In this document: piece after piece, positions 51,101-63,100 of the stretch
Layout of the letters: each line of letters opens with the position of its first letter
Numbering within the stretch: position 1 is the stretch's first letter
Assembly (NCBI RefSeq): GCF_051014685.1
Contig: NW_027478402.1
Location: forward strand, 248,001 to 312,000
Length of the DNA stretch: 64,000 nucleotides
Direction: 5' to 3'
From: Ptiloglossa arizonensis
Lineage: Eukaryota > Arthropoda > Insecta > Hymenoptera > Colletidae
Notes under the pieces: generated by a model
What the model saw: the letters and a program-made list of their open reading frames with translations, nothing else
Told to the model about the DNA's origin: nothing
The model's database searches: none
Program-made: the position numbers and the translations under genes

Positions 51101-53250
51101 CTTCTGCTGCTCCAAACGCTTAACAAGAATAGCCTAGTGAAAAAATACACATACCCTTGTAATCGGGCGAATTTCTACTATCAGATATAGTAGGAATTTT
51201 TGGGTTTGGTCAATCCGCGCGCGAGATGTGGCCGTTTGAAGCTAAGAAATGGTTGAGAAGACAACAAATTTTTCGCATTTCTGCTGCTCCAAACGCTTAA
51301 CCAGAATGGACTAGGGAAAAAATACACATACCTTTGTAATCGGGCGAGTTTCTACTTTCAGACTTAGTAGGAATTTTTGGGTTTGTTCAATCAGTTCGCG
51401 AGATGTGGGAGTTTGAAGCTAAGAAATGGTTGAGAAGGCAACAAACTTTTCGCACTTCTGCTGCTCCAAACGCTCAACCAGAATGGCCTAGGGAAAAAAT
51501 ACACATACCTTTGTAATCGGGAGAGTTTCTACTTTCAGATGTAGTAGGAATTTTTGGGTTTGGTCAATCTGTTCGCGAGATGTGGGAGTTTGAAGCTAAG
51601 AAATGGTTGAGAAGACAACAAATTTTTCGCACTTCTGCTGCCCCAAACGCTTAACCAGAGTGGCCTAGGGAAAAATACACATACCGTTGTAATTGGGCGA
51701 GTTTCTACATTCAGTCGCAGCAGGAATTTTTGGGTTTGGTCAATCCGTTCACGAGATATGGGAGTTTGAAGCTAGGAAATGGTTGAGAAGGCAACAAATT
51801 TTTCGCAATTCTGCTGCCCCAAACGCTTAACCAGAACGGCCTAGGGAAAAAATACACATACCGTTGTAATCGGGCGAGTTTCTACATTCAGAGGCAGCAC
51901 GAATTTTTGGGTGTGGTCAATCCGTTCGCGAGATATGGGAGTTTGAAGCTAAGAAACGCTTGAGAAGGCAACAAACTTTTCGCACTTCTGCTGCTCCAAA
52001 CGCGTAACCAGAATGGCCTAGGGAAAAAATACACATACCGTTGTAATCGGGCGAGTTTCTACATTCAGGCGCAGTAGGAATTTTTGGGTTTGGTCAATCC
52101 GTGCGCAAGATATGGGAGTTTGAAGCTAAGAAATGCTTGAGAAGGCACCAAATTTTTCGCACTTCTGCTGCTCCAAACGCTTAACACGAATAGCCTAGTG
52201 AAAAAATACACATACCTTTGTAATCGGGCGAATTTCTACTTTCAGATATAGTAGGAATTTTTGGGTTTGGTCAATCCGCTCGCGAGATGTGGCCGTTTGA
52301 AGCTAAGAAATGGTTGAGAAGACAACAAATTTTTCGCATTTCTGCTGCTCCAAACGCTTAACCAGAATGGACTAGGGAAAAAATACACATACCTTTGTAA
52401 TCGGGCGAGCTTCTACTTTCATATGTAATAGAAATTTTTGGGTTTGGTCAATCCGTTCGCGAGATATGAGAGTTGGAAGCTAAGAAATGGTTGAGAAAGC
52501 AACAAAATTTTCGCACTTCTGCTGCCCCTAACGCTTAACCAGAACGGCCTAGGGAAAAAATACACATACCGTTGTAATCGGGCGAGTTTCTACATTCAGA
52601 CGCAGCAGGAATTTTTGGGTTTGGTCAATCCGTTCGCGAGATGTGGGAGTTTGAAGCTAAGAAATGGTTGAGAAGGCAACAAACTTTTCGCACTTCTGCT
52701 GCTTCAAACGCTTAGCCAGAATGGCCTAGGGAAAAAATACACAAACCGTTGTAATCGGGCGAGTTTCTACATTCAGACGCAATAGGAATTTTTGGGTTTG
52801 GTCAATCCGTTCGCGAGATATGGGAGTTTGAAGCTAAGAAATGGTTGAGAAGACATCAAATTTTTCGCACTTCTGCTGCTCCAAACGCTCAACCAGAATG
52901 GCCTAGGGAAAAAATACACATACCTTTGTAATCGGGAGAGTTTCTACTTTCAGATGTAGTAGGAATTTTTGGGTTTGGTCAATCTGTTCGCGAGATGTGG
53001 GAGTTTGAAGCTAAGAAATGGTTGAGAAGACAACAAATTTTTCGCACTTCTGCTGCTCCAAACGCTTAACCAGAGTGGCCTAGGGAAAAATACACATACC
53101 GTTGTAATTGGGCGAGTTTCTACATTCAGTCGCAGCAGGAATTTTTGGGTTTGGTCAATCCGTTCGCGAGATATGGGAGTTTGAAGCTAGGAAATGGTTG
53201 AGAAGGCAACAAATTTTTCGCAATTCTGCTGCCCCAAACGCTTAACCAGA
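48120..53250 (+). repeat. 29-monomer block, first copy (with deletion)
   Basis: This block corresponds to 54665-60148 in two pieces. About 48120-50421 matches at offset 6545, and about 50414-53250 matches at offset 6898. The offset step of 353 bp equals two monomers present in the second copy and missing here. Markers include cagaaggcaccaaattttgtcgc split across 48247 and 54792, ccgtttgcgag, acccttg with ctactatcag, cagacttagtagg, cgcgtaacc and catatgtaatag. Confidence 0.88.
50414..50421 (+). other. Two-monomer deletion junction
   Basis: Left of this 8-bp interval the monomer has ctccaaacgctc (c at 50413), as at 56958. Right of it comes acggcctagggaag (c at 50422), as at 57320. In the second block those two features are exactly two monomers apart. 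Here they are fused within one monomer of normal length, so the breakpoint lies in the shared aaccagaa. Confidence 0.82.
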
Positions 53251-54664
53251 ACGGCCTAGGGAAGAAATACACATACCGTTGTAATCGGGCGAGTTTCTAC
53301 ATTCAGAGGCAGCACGAATTTTTGGGTGTGGTCAATCCGTTCGCGAGATATGGGAGTTTGAAGCTAAGAAATGATTGAGAAGGCAACAAACTTTTCGCAC
53401 TTCTGCTGCTCCAAACGCTTAACCAGAATGGCCTAGGGAAAAAATACACATACCGTTGTAATCGGGCGAGTTTCTACATTCAGACGCAGCACGAATTTTT
53501 GGGTGTGGTCAATCCGTTCGCGAGATATGGGAGTTTGAAGCTAAGAAATGCTTGAGAAGGCACCAAGTTTTTCGCACTTCTGCTGCTCCAAACGCTTAAC
53601 ACGAATAGCCTAGTGAAAAAATACACATACCTTTGTAATCGGGCGAGCTTCTACTTTCATATGTAATAGAAATTTTTGGGTTTGGTCAATCCGTTCGCGA
53701 GATATGAGAGTTGGAAGCTAAGAAATGGTTGAGAAAGCAACAAAATTTTCGCACTTCTGCTGCCCCAAACGCTTAACCTGAACGGCCTAGGGAAAAAATA
53801 CACATACCGTTGTAATCGGGCGAGTTTCTACATTCAGACGCAGCAGGAATTTTTGGGTTTGGTCAATCCGTTCGCAAGATATGGGAGTTTGAAGCTAAGA
53901 AATGCTTGAGAAGGCACCAAATTTTTCGCACTTCTGCTGCTCCAAACGCTTAACAAGAATAGCCTAGTGAAAAAATACACATACCCTTGTAATCGGGCGA
54001 ATTTCTACTATCAGATATAGTAGGAATTTTTGGGTTTGGTCAATCCGCGCGCGAGATGTGGCCGTTTGAAGCTAAGAAATGGTTGAGAAGACAACAAATT
54101 TTTCGCATTTCTGCTGCTCCGAACGCTTAACCAGAATGGACTAGGGAAAAAATACACATACCTTTGTAATCGGGCGAGTTTCTACTTTCAGACTTAGTAG
54201 GAATTTTTGGGTTTGTTCAATCAGTTCGCGAGATGTGGGAGTTTGAAGCTAAGAAATGGTTGAGAAGACAACAAATTTTTCGCACTTCTGCTGCTCCAAA
54301 CGCTTAACCAGAGTGGCCTAGGGAAAAATACACATACCGTTGTAATCGGGCGAGTTTCTACATTCAGTCGCAGCAGGAATTTTTGGGTTTGGTCAATCCG
54401 TTCGCGAGATATGGGAGTTTGAAGCTAGGAAATGGTTGAGAAGGCAACAAATTTTTCGCAATTCTGCTGCCCCAAACGCTTAACCAGAACGGCCTAGGGA
54501 AAAAATACACATACCGTTGTAATCGGGCGAGTTTCTACATTCAGACGCAGCAGGAATTTTTGGGTTTGGTCAATCCGTTCGCAAGATATGGGAGTTTGAA
54601 GCTAAGAAATGGTTGAGAAGGCAACAAACTTTTCGCACTTCTGCTGCTCCAAACGCTTAACCAG
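53251..54664 (+). repeat. Linking segment between the two large blocks
   Basis: About 53251-54190 matches 50421-51360 at offset 2830 (16 monomers) and 57319-58258 at offset 4068 (23 monomers). It shares gggaagaaatac, ttcgcacttc after caccaag, catatgtaatag, acccttg and cagacttagtagg. About 54191-54664 is a run of B-like monomers with cagtcgcagcagg. The segment is satellite throughout. Confidence 0.82.
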
Positions 54665-57600
54665 AATGGCCTAGGGAAAAAATACACATACCATTGTAAT
54701 CGGGCGAGTTTCTACATTCAGACGCAGCAGGAATTTTTGGGTTTGGTCAATCCGTTCGCAAGATATGGGAGTTTGAAGCTAAGAAATGCTTCAGAAGGCA
54801 CCAAATTTTGTCGCACTTCTGCTGCTCCAAACGCTTAACAAGAATAGCCTAGTGAAAAAATACACATACCTTTGTAATCGGGCGAATTTCTACTTTCAGA
54901 TATAGTAGGAATTTTTGGGTTTGGTCAATCCGCTCGCGAGATGTGGCCGTTTGAAGCTAAGAAATGGTTGAGAAGACAACAAATTTTTCGCATTTCTGCT
55001 GCTCCAAACGCTTAACCAGAATGGACTAGGGAAAAAATACACATACCTTTGTAATCGGGCGAGTTTCTACTTTCAGATGTAGTAGGAATTTTTGGGTTTG
55101 GTCAATCCGTTCGCGAGATGTGGGAGTTTGAAGCTAAGAAATGGTTGAGAAGACAACAAATTTTTCGCACTTCTGCTGCTCCAAACGCTTAACCAGCGTG
55201 GCCTAGGTAAAAATACACATACCGTTGTAATCGGGCGAGTCTCTACATTCAGACGCAGCAGGAATTTTTGGGTTTGGTCAATTCGTTCGCGAGATATGGG
55301 AGTTTGAAGCTAAGAAATGGTTGAGAAGACATCAAATTTTTCGCACTTCTGCTGCTCCAAACGCTTAACCAGAATGGCCTAGGGAAAAAATACACATACC
55401 TTTGTAATCGGGAGAGTTTCTGCTTTCAGATGTAGTAGGAATTTTTGGGTTTGGTCAATCTGTTCGCGAGATGTGGGAGTTTGAAGCTAAGAAATGGTTG
55501 AGAAGACAACAAATTTTTCGCACTTCTGCTGCTCCAAACGCTTAACCAGAGTGGCCTAGGGAAAAATACACATACCGTTGTAATCGGGCGAGTTTCTACA
55601 TTCAGTCGCAGAAGGAATTTTTGGGTTTGGTCAATCCGTTCGCTAGTTATGGGAGTTTGAAGCTAGGAAATGGTTGAGAAGGCAACAAATTTTTCGCAAT
55701 TCTGCTGCCCCAAACGCTTAACCAGAACGGCCTAGGGAGAAAATACACATACCGTTGTAATCGGGCGAGTTTCTACATTCAGAGGCAGCACGAATTTTTG
55801 GGTGTGGTCAATCCGTTCGCGAGATATGGGAGTTTGAAGCTAAGAAATGCTTGAGAAGGCAACAAACTTTTCGCACTTCTGCTGCTCCAAACGCTTAACC
55901 AGAATGGCCTAGGGAAAAAATACACATACCGTTGTAATCGGGCGAGTTTCTACATTCAGACGCAGCAGGAATTTTTGGGTTTGGTCAATCCGTGCGCAAG
56001 ATATGGGAGTTTGAAGCTAAGAAATGCTTGAGAAGGCACCAAATTTTTCGCACTTCTGCTGCTCCAAACGCTTAACACGAATAGCGTAGTGAGAAAATAC
56101 ACATACCTTTGTAATCGGGCGAATTTCTACTTTCAGATATAGTAGGAATTTTTGGGTTTGGTCAATCCGCTCGCGAGATGTGGCCGTTTGAAATTAAGAA
56201 ATGGTTGAGAAGACAACAAATTTTTCGCATTTCTGCTGCTCCAAACGCTTAACCAGAATGGACTAGGGAAAAAATACACATACCTTTGTAATCGGGCGAG
56301 CTTCAACTTTCATATGTAATAGAAATTTTTGGGTTTGGTCAATCCGTTCGCGAGATATGGGAGTTGGAAGCTAAGAAATGGTTGAGAAAGCAACAAAATT
56401 TTCGCACTTCTGCTGCCCCAAACGCTTAACCAGAACGGCCTAGGGAAAAAATACACATACCGTTGTAATCGGGCGAGTTTCTACATTCAGACGCAATAGG
56501 AATTTTTGGGTTTGGTCAATCCGTTTGCGAGATATGGGAGTTTGAAGCTAAGAAATGGTTGAGAAGACAACAAATTTTTCGCACATCTGCTGCTCCAAAC
56601 GCTTAACCAGTATGGCCTAGGGAAAAAATACACATACCGTTGTAATCGGGCGAGTTTCTACATTCAGACGCAGCAGGAATTTTTGGGTTTGGTCAATCCG
56701 TTCGCGAGATGTGGGAGTTTGAAGCTAAGAAATGGTTGAGAAGGCAACAAACTTTTCGCACTTCTGCTGCTTCAAACGCTTAGCCAGAATGGCCTAGGGA
56801 AAAAATACACAAACCGTTGTAATCGGGCGAGTTTCTACATTCAGACGCAATAGGAATTTTTGGGTTTGGTCAATCCGTTCGCGAGATATGGGAGTTTGAA
56901 GCTAAGAAATGGTTGAGAAGACATCAAATTTTTCGCACTTCTGCTGCTCCAAACGCTCAACCAGAATGGCCTAGGGAAAAAATACACATACCTTTGTAAT
57001 CGGGAGAGTTTCTACTTTCAGATGTAGTAGGAATTTTTGGGTTTGGTCAATCTGTTCGCGAGATGTGGGAGTTTGAAGCTAAGAAATGGTTGAGAAGACA
57101 ACAAATTTTTCGCACTTCTGCTGCTCCAAACGCTTAACCAGAGTGGCCTAGGGAAAAATACACATACCGTTGTAATTGGGCGAGTTTCTACATTCAGTCG
57201 CAGCAGGAATTTTTGGGTTTGGTCAATCCGTTCGCGAGATATGGGAGTTTGAAGCTAGGAAATGGTTGAGAAGGCAACAAATTTTTCGCAATTCTGCTGC
57301 CCCAAACGCTTAACCAGAACGGCCTAGGGAAGAAATACACATACCGTTGTAATCGGGCGAGTTTCTACATTCAGAGGCAGCACGAATTTTTGGGTGTGGT
57401 CAATCCGTTCGCAAGATATGGGAGTTTGAAGCTAAGAAATGATTGAGAAGGCAACAAACTTTTCGCACTTCTGCTGCTCCAAACGCTTAACCAGAATGGC
57501 CTAGGGAAAAAATACACATACCGTTGTAATCGGGCGAGTTTCTACATTCAGACGCAGCACGAATTTTTGGGTGTGGTCAATCCGTTCGCGAGATATGGGA

Positions 57601-60148
57601 GTTTGAAGCTAAGAAATGCTTGAGAAGGCACCAAGTTTTTCGCACTTCTGCTGCTCCAAACGCTTAACACGAATAGCCTAGTGAAAAAATACACATACCT
57701 TTGTAATCGGGCGAGCTTCTACTTTCATATGTAATAGAAATTTTTGGGTTTGGTCAATCCGTTCGCGAGATATGAGAGTTGGAAGCTAAGAAATGGTTGA
57801 GAAAGCAACAAAATTTTCGCACTTCTGCTGCCCCAAACGCTTAACCAGAACGGCCTAGGGAAAAAATACACATACCGTTGTAATCGGGCGAGTTTCTACA
57901 TTCAGACGCAGCAGGAATTTTTGGGTTTGGTCAATCCGTTCGCAAGATATGGGTGTTTGAAGCTAAGAAATGCTTGAGAAGGCACCAAATTTTTCGCACT
58001 TCTGCTGCTCCAAACGCTTAACAAGAATAGCCTAGTGAAAAAATACACATACCCTTGTAATCGGGCGAATTTCTACTATCAGATATAGTAGGAATTTTTG
58101 GGTTTGGTCAATCCGCGCGCGAGATGTGGCCGTTTGAAGCTAAGAAATGGTTGAGAAGACAACAAATTTTTCGCATTTCTGCTGCTCCAAACGCTTAACC
58201 AGAATGGACTAGGGAAAAAATACACATACCTTTGTAATCGGGCGAGTTTCTTCTTTCAGACTTAGTAGGAATTTTTGGGTTTGTTCAATCAGTTCGCGAG
58301 ATGTGGGAGTTTGAAGCTAAGAAATGGTTGAGAAGGCAACAAACTTTTCGCACTTCTGCTGCTCCAAACGCTCAACCAGAATGGCCTAGGGAAAAAATAC
58401 ACATACCTTTGTAATCGGGAGAGTTTCTACTTTCAGATGTAGTAGGAATTTTTGGGTTTGGTCAATCTGTTCGCGAGATGTGGGAGTTTGAAGCTAAGAA
58501 ATGGTTGAGAAGACAACAAATTTTTCGCACTTCTGCTGCCCCAAACGCTTAACCAGAGTGGCCTAGGGAAAAATACACATACCGTTGTAATTGGGCGAGT
58601 TTCTACATTCAGTCGCAGCAGGAATTTTTGGGTTTGGTCAATCCGTTCACGAGATATGGGAGTTTGAAGCTAGGAAATGGTTGAGAAGGCAACAAATTTT
58701 TCGCAATTCTGCTGCCCCAAACGCTTAACCAGAACGGCCTAGGGAAAAAATACACATACCGTTGTAATCGGGCGAGTTTCTACATTCAGAGGCAGCACGA
58801 ATTTTTGGGTGTGGTCAATCCGTTCGCGAGATATGGGAGTTTGAAGCTAAGAAATGCTTGAGAAGGCAACAAACTTTTCGCACTTCTGCTGCTCCAAACG
58901 CGTAACCAGAATGGCCTAGGGAAAAAATACACATACCGTTGTAATCGGGCGAGTTTCTACATTCAGGCGCAGTAGGAATTTTTGGGTTTGGTCAATCCGT
59001 GCGCAAGATATGGGAGTTTGAAGCTAAGAAATGCTTGAGAAGGCACCAAATTTTTCGCACTTCTGCTGCTCCAAACGCTTAACACGAATAGCCTAGTGAA
59101 AAAATACACATACCTTTGTAATCGGGCGAATTTCTACTTTCAGATATAGTAGGAATTTTTGGGTTTGGTCAATCCGCTCGCGAGATGTGGCCGTTTGAAG
59201 CTAAGAAATGGTTGAGAAGACAACAAATTTTTCGCATTTCTGCTGCTCCAAACGCTTAACCAGAATGGACTAGGGAAAAAATACACATACCTTTGTAATC
59301 GGGCGAGCTTCTACTTTCATATGTAATAGAAATTTTTGGGTTTGGTCAATCCGTTCGCGAGATATGAGAGTTGGAAGCTAAGAAATGGTTGAGAAAGCAA
59401 CAAAATTTTCGCACTTCTGCTGCCCCTAACGCTTAACCAGAACGGCCTAGGGAAAAAATACACATACCGTTGTAATCGGGCGAGTTTCTACATTCAGACG
59501 CAGCAGGAATTTTTGGGTTTGGTCAATCCGTTCGCGAGATGTGGGAGTTTGAAGCTAAGAAATGGTTGAGAAGGCAACAAACTTTTCGCACTTCTGCTGC
59601 TTCAAACGCTTAGCCAGAATGGCCTAGGGAAAAAATACACAAACCGTTGTAATCGGGCGAGTTTCTACATTCAGACGCAATAGGAATTTTTGGGTTTGGT
59701 CAATCCGTTCGCGAGATATGGGAGTTTGAAGCTAAGAAATGGTTGAGAAGACATCAAATTTTTCGCACTTCTGCTGCTCCAAACGCTCAACCAGAATGGC
59801 CTAGGGAAAAAATACACATACCTTTGTAATCGGGAGAGTTTCTACTTTCAGATGTAGTAGGAATTTTTGGGTTTGGTCAATCTGTTCGCGAGATGTGGGA
59901 GTTTGAAGCTAAGAAATGGTTGAGAAGACAACAAATTTTTCGCACTTCTGCTGCTCCAAACGCTTAACCAGAGTGGCCTAGGGAAAAATACACATACCGT
60001 TGTAATTGGGCGAGTTTCTACATTCAGTCGCAGCAGGAATTTTTGGGTTTGGTCAATCCGTTCACGAGATATGGGAGTTTGAAGCTAGGAAATGGTTGAG
60101 AAGGCAACAAATTTTTCGCAATTCTGCTGCCCCAAACGCTTAACCAGA
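54665..60148 (+). repeat. 31-monomer block, second copy
   Basis: This is the longer relative of 48120-53250, with two extra monomers at about 56966-57318. Those extra monomers match 52898-53250 at offset 4068, so this arrangement is the likely intact one. Private changes include ctaggtaaaaa near 55207, caattcgttcg near 55280, cagtatggcc near 56609 and cttctttcagactt near 58250. Confidence 0.87.
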
Positions 60149-63100
60149 ACGGCCTAGGGAAAAAATACACATACCGTTGTAATCGGGCGAGTTTCTACAT
60201 TCAGAGGCAGCACGAATTTTTGGGTGTGGTCAATCCGTTCGCGAGATATGGGAGTTTGAAGCTAAGAAATGCTTGAGAAGGCAACAAACTTTTCGCACTT
60301 CTGCTGCTCCAAACGCTTAACCAGAATGGCCTAGGGAAAAAATACACATACCGTTGTAATCGGGCGAGTTTCTACATTCAGGCGCAGTAGGAATTTTTGG
60401 GTTTGGTCAATCCGTGCGCAAGATATGGGAGTTTGAAGCTAAGAAATGCTTGAGAAGGCACCAAATTTTTCGCACTTCTGCTGCTCCAAACGCTTAACAC
60501 GAATAGCCTAGTGAAAAAATACACATACCTTTGTAATCGGGCGAATTTCTACTTTCAGATATAGTAGGAATTTTTGGGTTTGGTCAATCCGCTCGCGAGA
60601 TATGGCCGTTTGAAGCTAAGAAATGGTTGAGAAGACAACAAATTTTTCGCATTTCTGCTGCTCCAAACGCTTAACCAGAATGGACTAGGGAAAAAATACA
60701 CATACCTTTGTAATCGGGCGAGCTTCTACTTTCATATGTGATAGAAATTTTTGGGTTTGGTCAATCCGTTCGCGAGATATGAGAGTTGGAAGCTAAGAAA
60801 TGGTTGAAAAAGCAACAAAATTTTCGCACTTCTGCTGCCCCTAACGCTTAACCAGAACGGCCTAGGGAAAAAATACACATACCGTTGTAATCGGGCGAGT
60901 TTCTACATTCAGACGCAGCAGGAATTTTTGGGTTTGGTCAATCCGTTCGCAAGATATGGGAGTTTGAAGCTAAGAAATGCTTGAGAAGGCACCAAATTTT
61001 TCGCACTTCTGCTGCTCCAAACGCTTAACAAGAATAGCCTAGTGAAAAAATACACATACCCTTGTAATCGGGCGAATTTCTACTTTCAGATATAGTAGGA
61101 ATTTTTGGGTTTGGTCAATCCGCGCGCGAGATGTGGCCGTTTGAAGCTAAGAAATGGTTGAGAAGACAACAAATTTTTCGCACTTCTGCTGCTCCAAACG
61201 CTTAACAAGAATAGCCTAGTGAAAAAATACACATACCCTTGTAATCGGGCGAATTTCTACTATCAGATATAGTAGGAATTTTTGGGTTTGGTCAATCCGC
61301 GCGCGAGATGTGGCCGTTTGAAGCTAAGAAATGGTTGAGAAGACAACAAATTTTTCGCATTTCTGCTGCTCCAAACGCTTAACCAGAGTGGCCTAGGGAA
61401 AAATACACTTACCGTTGTAATCGGGCGAGTTTCTACATTCAGACGCAGCAGGAATTTTTGGGTTTGGTCAATCCGTTCGTGAGATGTGACCGTTTGAAGC
61501 TAAGAAATGGTTGAGAAGACAACAAATTTTTCGCATTTCTGCTGCTCCAAACGCTTAACCAGAATGGACTAGGGAAAAAATACACATACCTTTGTAATCG
61601 GGCGAATTTCTACTTTCAGATATAGTAGGAATTTTTGGGTTTGGTCAATCCGCTCGCGAGATGTGACCGTTTGAAGCTAAGAAATGGTTGAGAAGACAAC
61701 AAATTTTTCGCATTTCTGCTGCTCCAAACGCTTAACCAGAATGGACTAGGGAAAAAATACACATACCTTTGTAATCGGGAGAGTTTCTACTTTCAGACTT
61801 AGTAGGAATTTTTGGGTTTGTTCAATCAGTTCGCGAGATGTGGGAATTTGAAGCTAAGAAATGGTTGAGAAGGCAACAAACTTTTCGCACTTCTGCTTCT
61901 TCAAACGCTTAGCCAGAATGGCCTAGGGAAAAAATACACATACCTTTGTAATCGGGCGAATTTCTACTTTCAGATATAGTAGGAATTTTTGGGTTTGGTC
62001 AATCCGCTCGCGAGATGTGACCGTTTGAAGCTAAGAAATGGTTGAGAAGACAACAAATTTTTCGCATTTCTGCTGCTCCAAACGCTTAACCAGAATGGAC
62101 TAGGGAAAAAATACACATACCTTTGTAATCGGGCGAATTTCTACTTTCAGATATAGTAGGAATTTTTGGGTTTGGTCAATCCGCTCGCGAGATATGGCCG
62201 TTTGAAGCTAAGAAATGGTTGAGAAGACAACAAATTTTTCGCATTTCTGCTGCTCCAAACGCTTAACCAGAATGGACTAGGGAAAAAATACACATACCTT
62301 TGTAATCGGGCGAGCTTCTACTTTCATATGTAATAGAAATTTTTGGGTTTGGTCAATCCGTTCGCGAGATATGAGAGTTGGAAGCTAAGAAATGGTTGAG
62401 AAAGCAACAAATTTTTCGCATTTCTGCTGCTCCAAACGCTTAACCAGAATGGACTAGGGAAAAAATACACATACCTTTGTAATCGGGCGAGCTTCTACTT
62501 TCATATGTAATAGAAATTTTTGGGTTTGGTCAATCCGTTCGCGAGATATGAGAGTTGGAAGCTAAGAAATGGTTGAGAAAGCAACAAAATTTTCGCACTT
62601 CTGCTGCCCCAAACGCTTAACCAGAACGGCCTAGGGAAAAAATACACATACCGTTGTAATCGGGCGAGTTTCTACATTCAGACGCAGCAGGAATTTTTGG
62701 GTTTAGTCAATCCGTTCGCAAGATATGGGAGTTTGAAGCTAAGAAATGCTTGAGAAGGCACCAAATTTTTCGCACTTCTGCTGCTCCAAACGCTTAACAA
62801 GAATAGCCTAGTGAAAAAATACACATACCCTTGTAATCGGGCGAATTTCTTCTTTCAGATATAGTAGGAATTTTTGGGTTTGGTCAATCCGCGCGCGAGA
62901 TGTGGCCGTTTGAAGCTAAGAAATGGTTGAGAAGACAACAAATTTTTCGCATTTCTGCTGCTCCAAACGCTTAACCAGAGTGGCCTAGGGAAAAATACAC
63001 TTACCGTTGTAATCGGGCGAGTTTCTACATTCAGACGCATCAGGAATTTTTGGGTTTGGTCAATCCGTTCGTGAGATGTGACCGTTTGAAGCTAAGAAAT

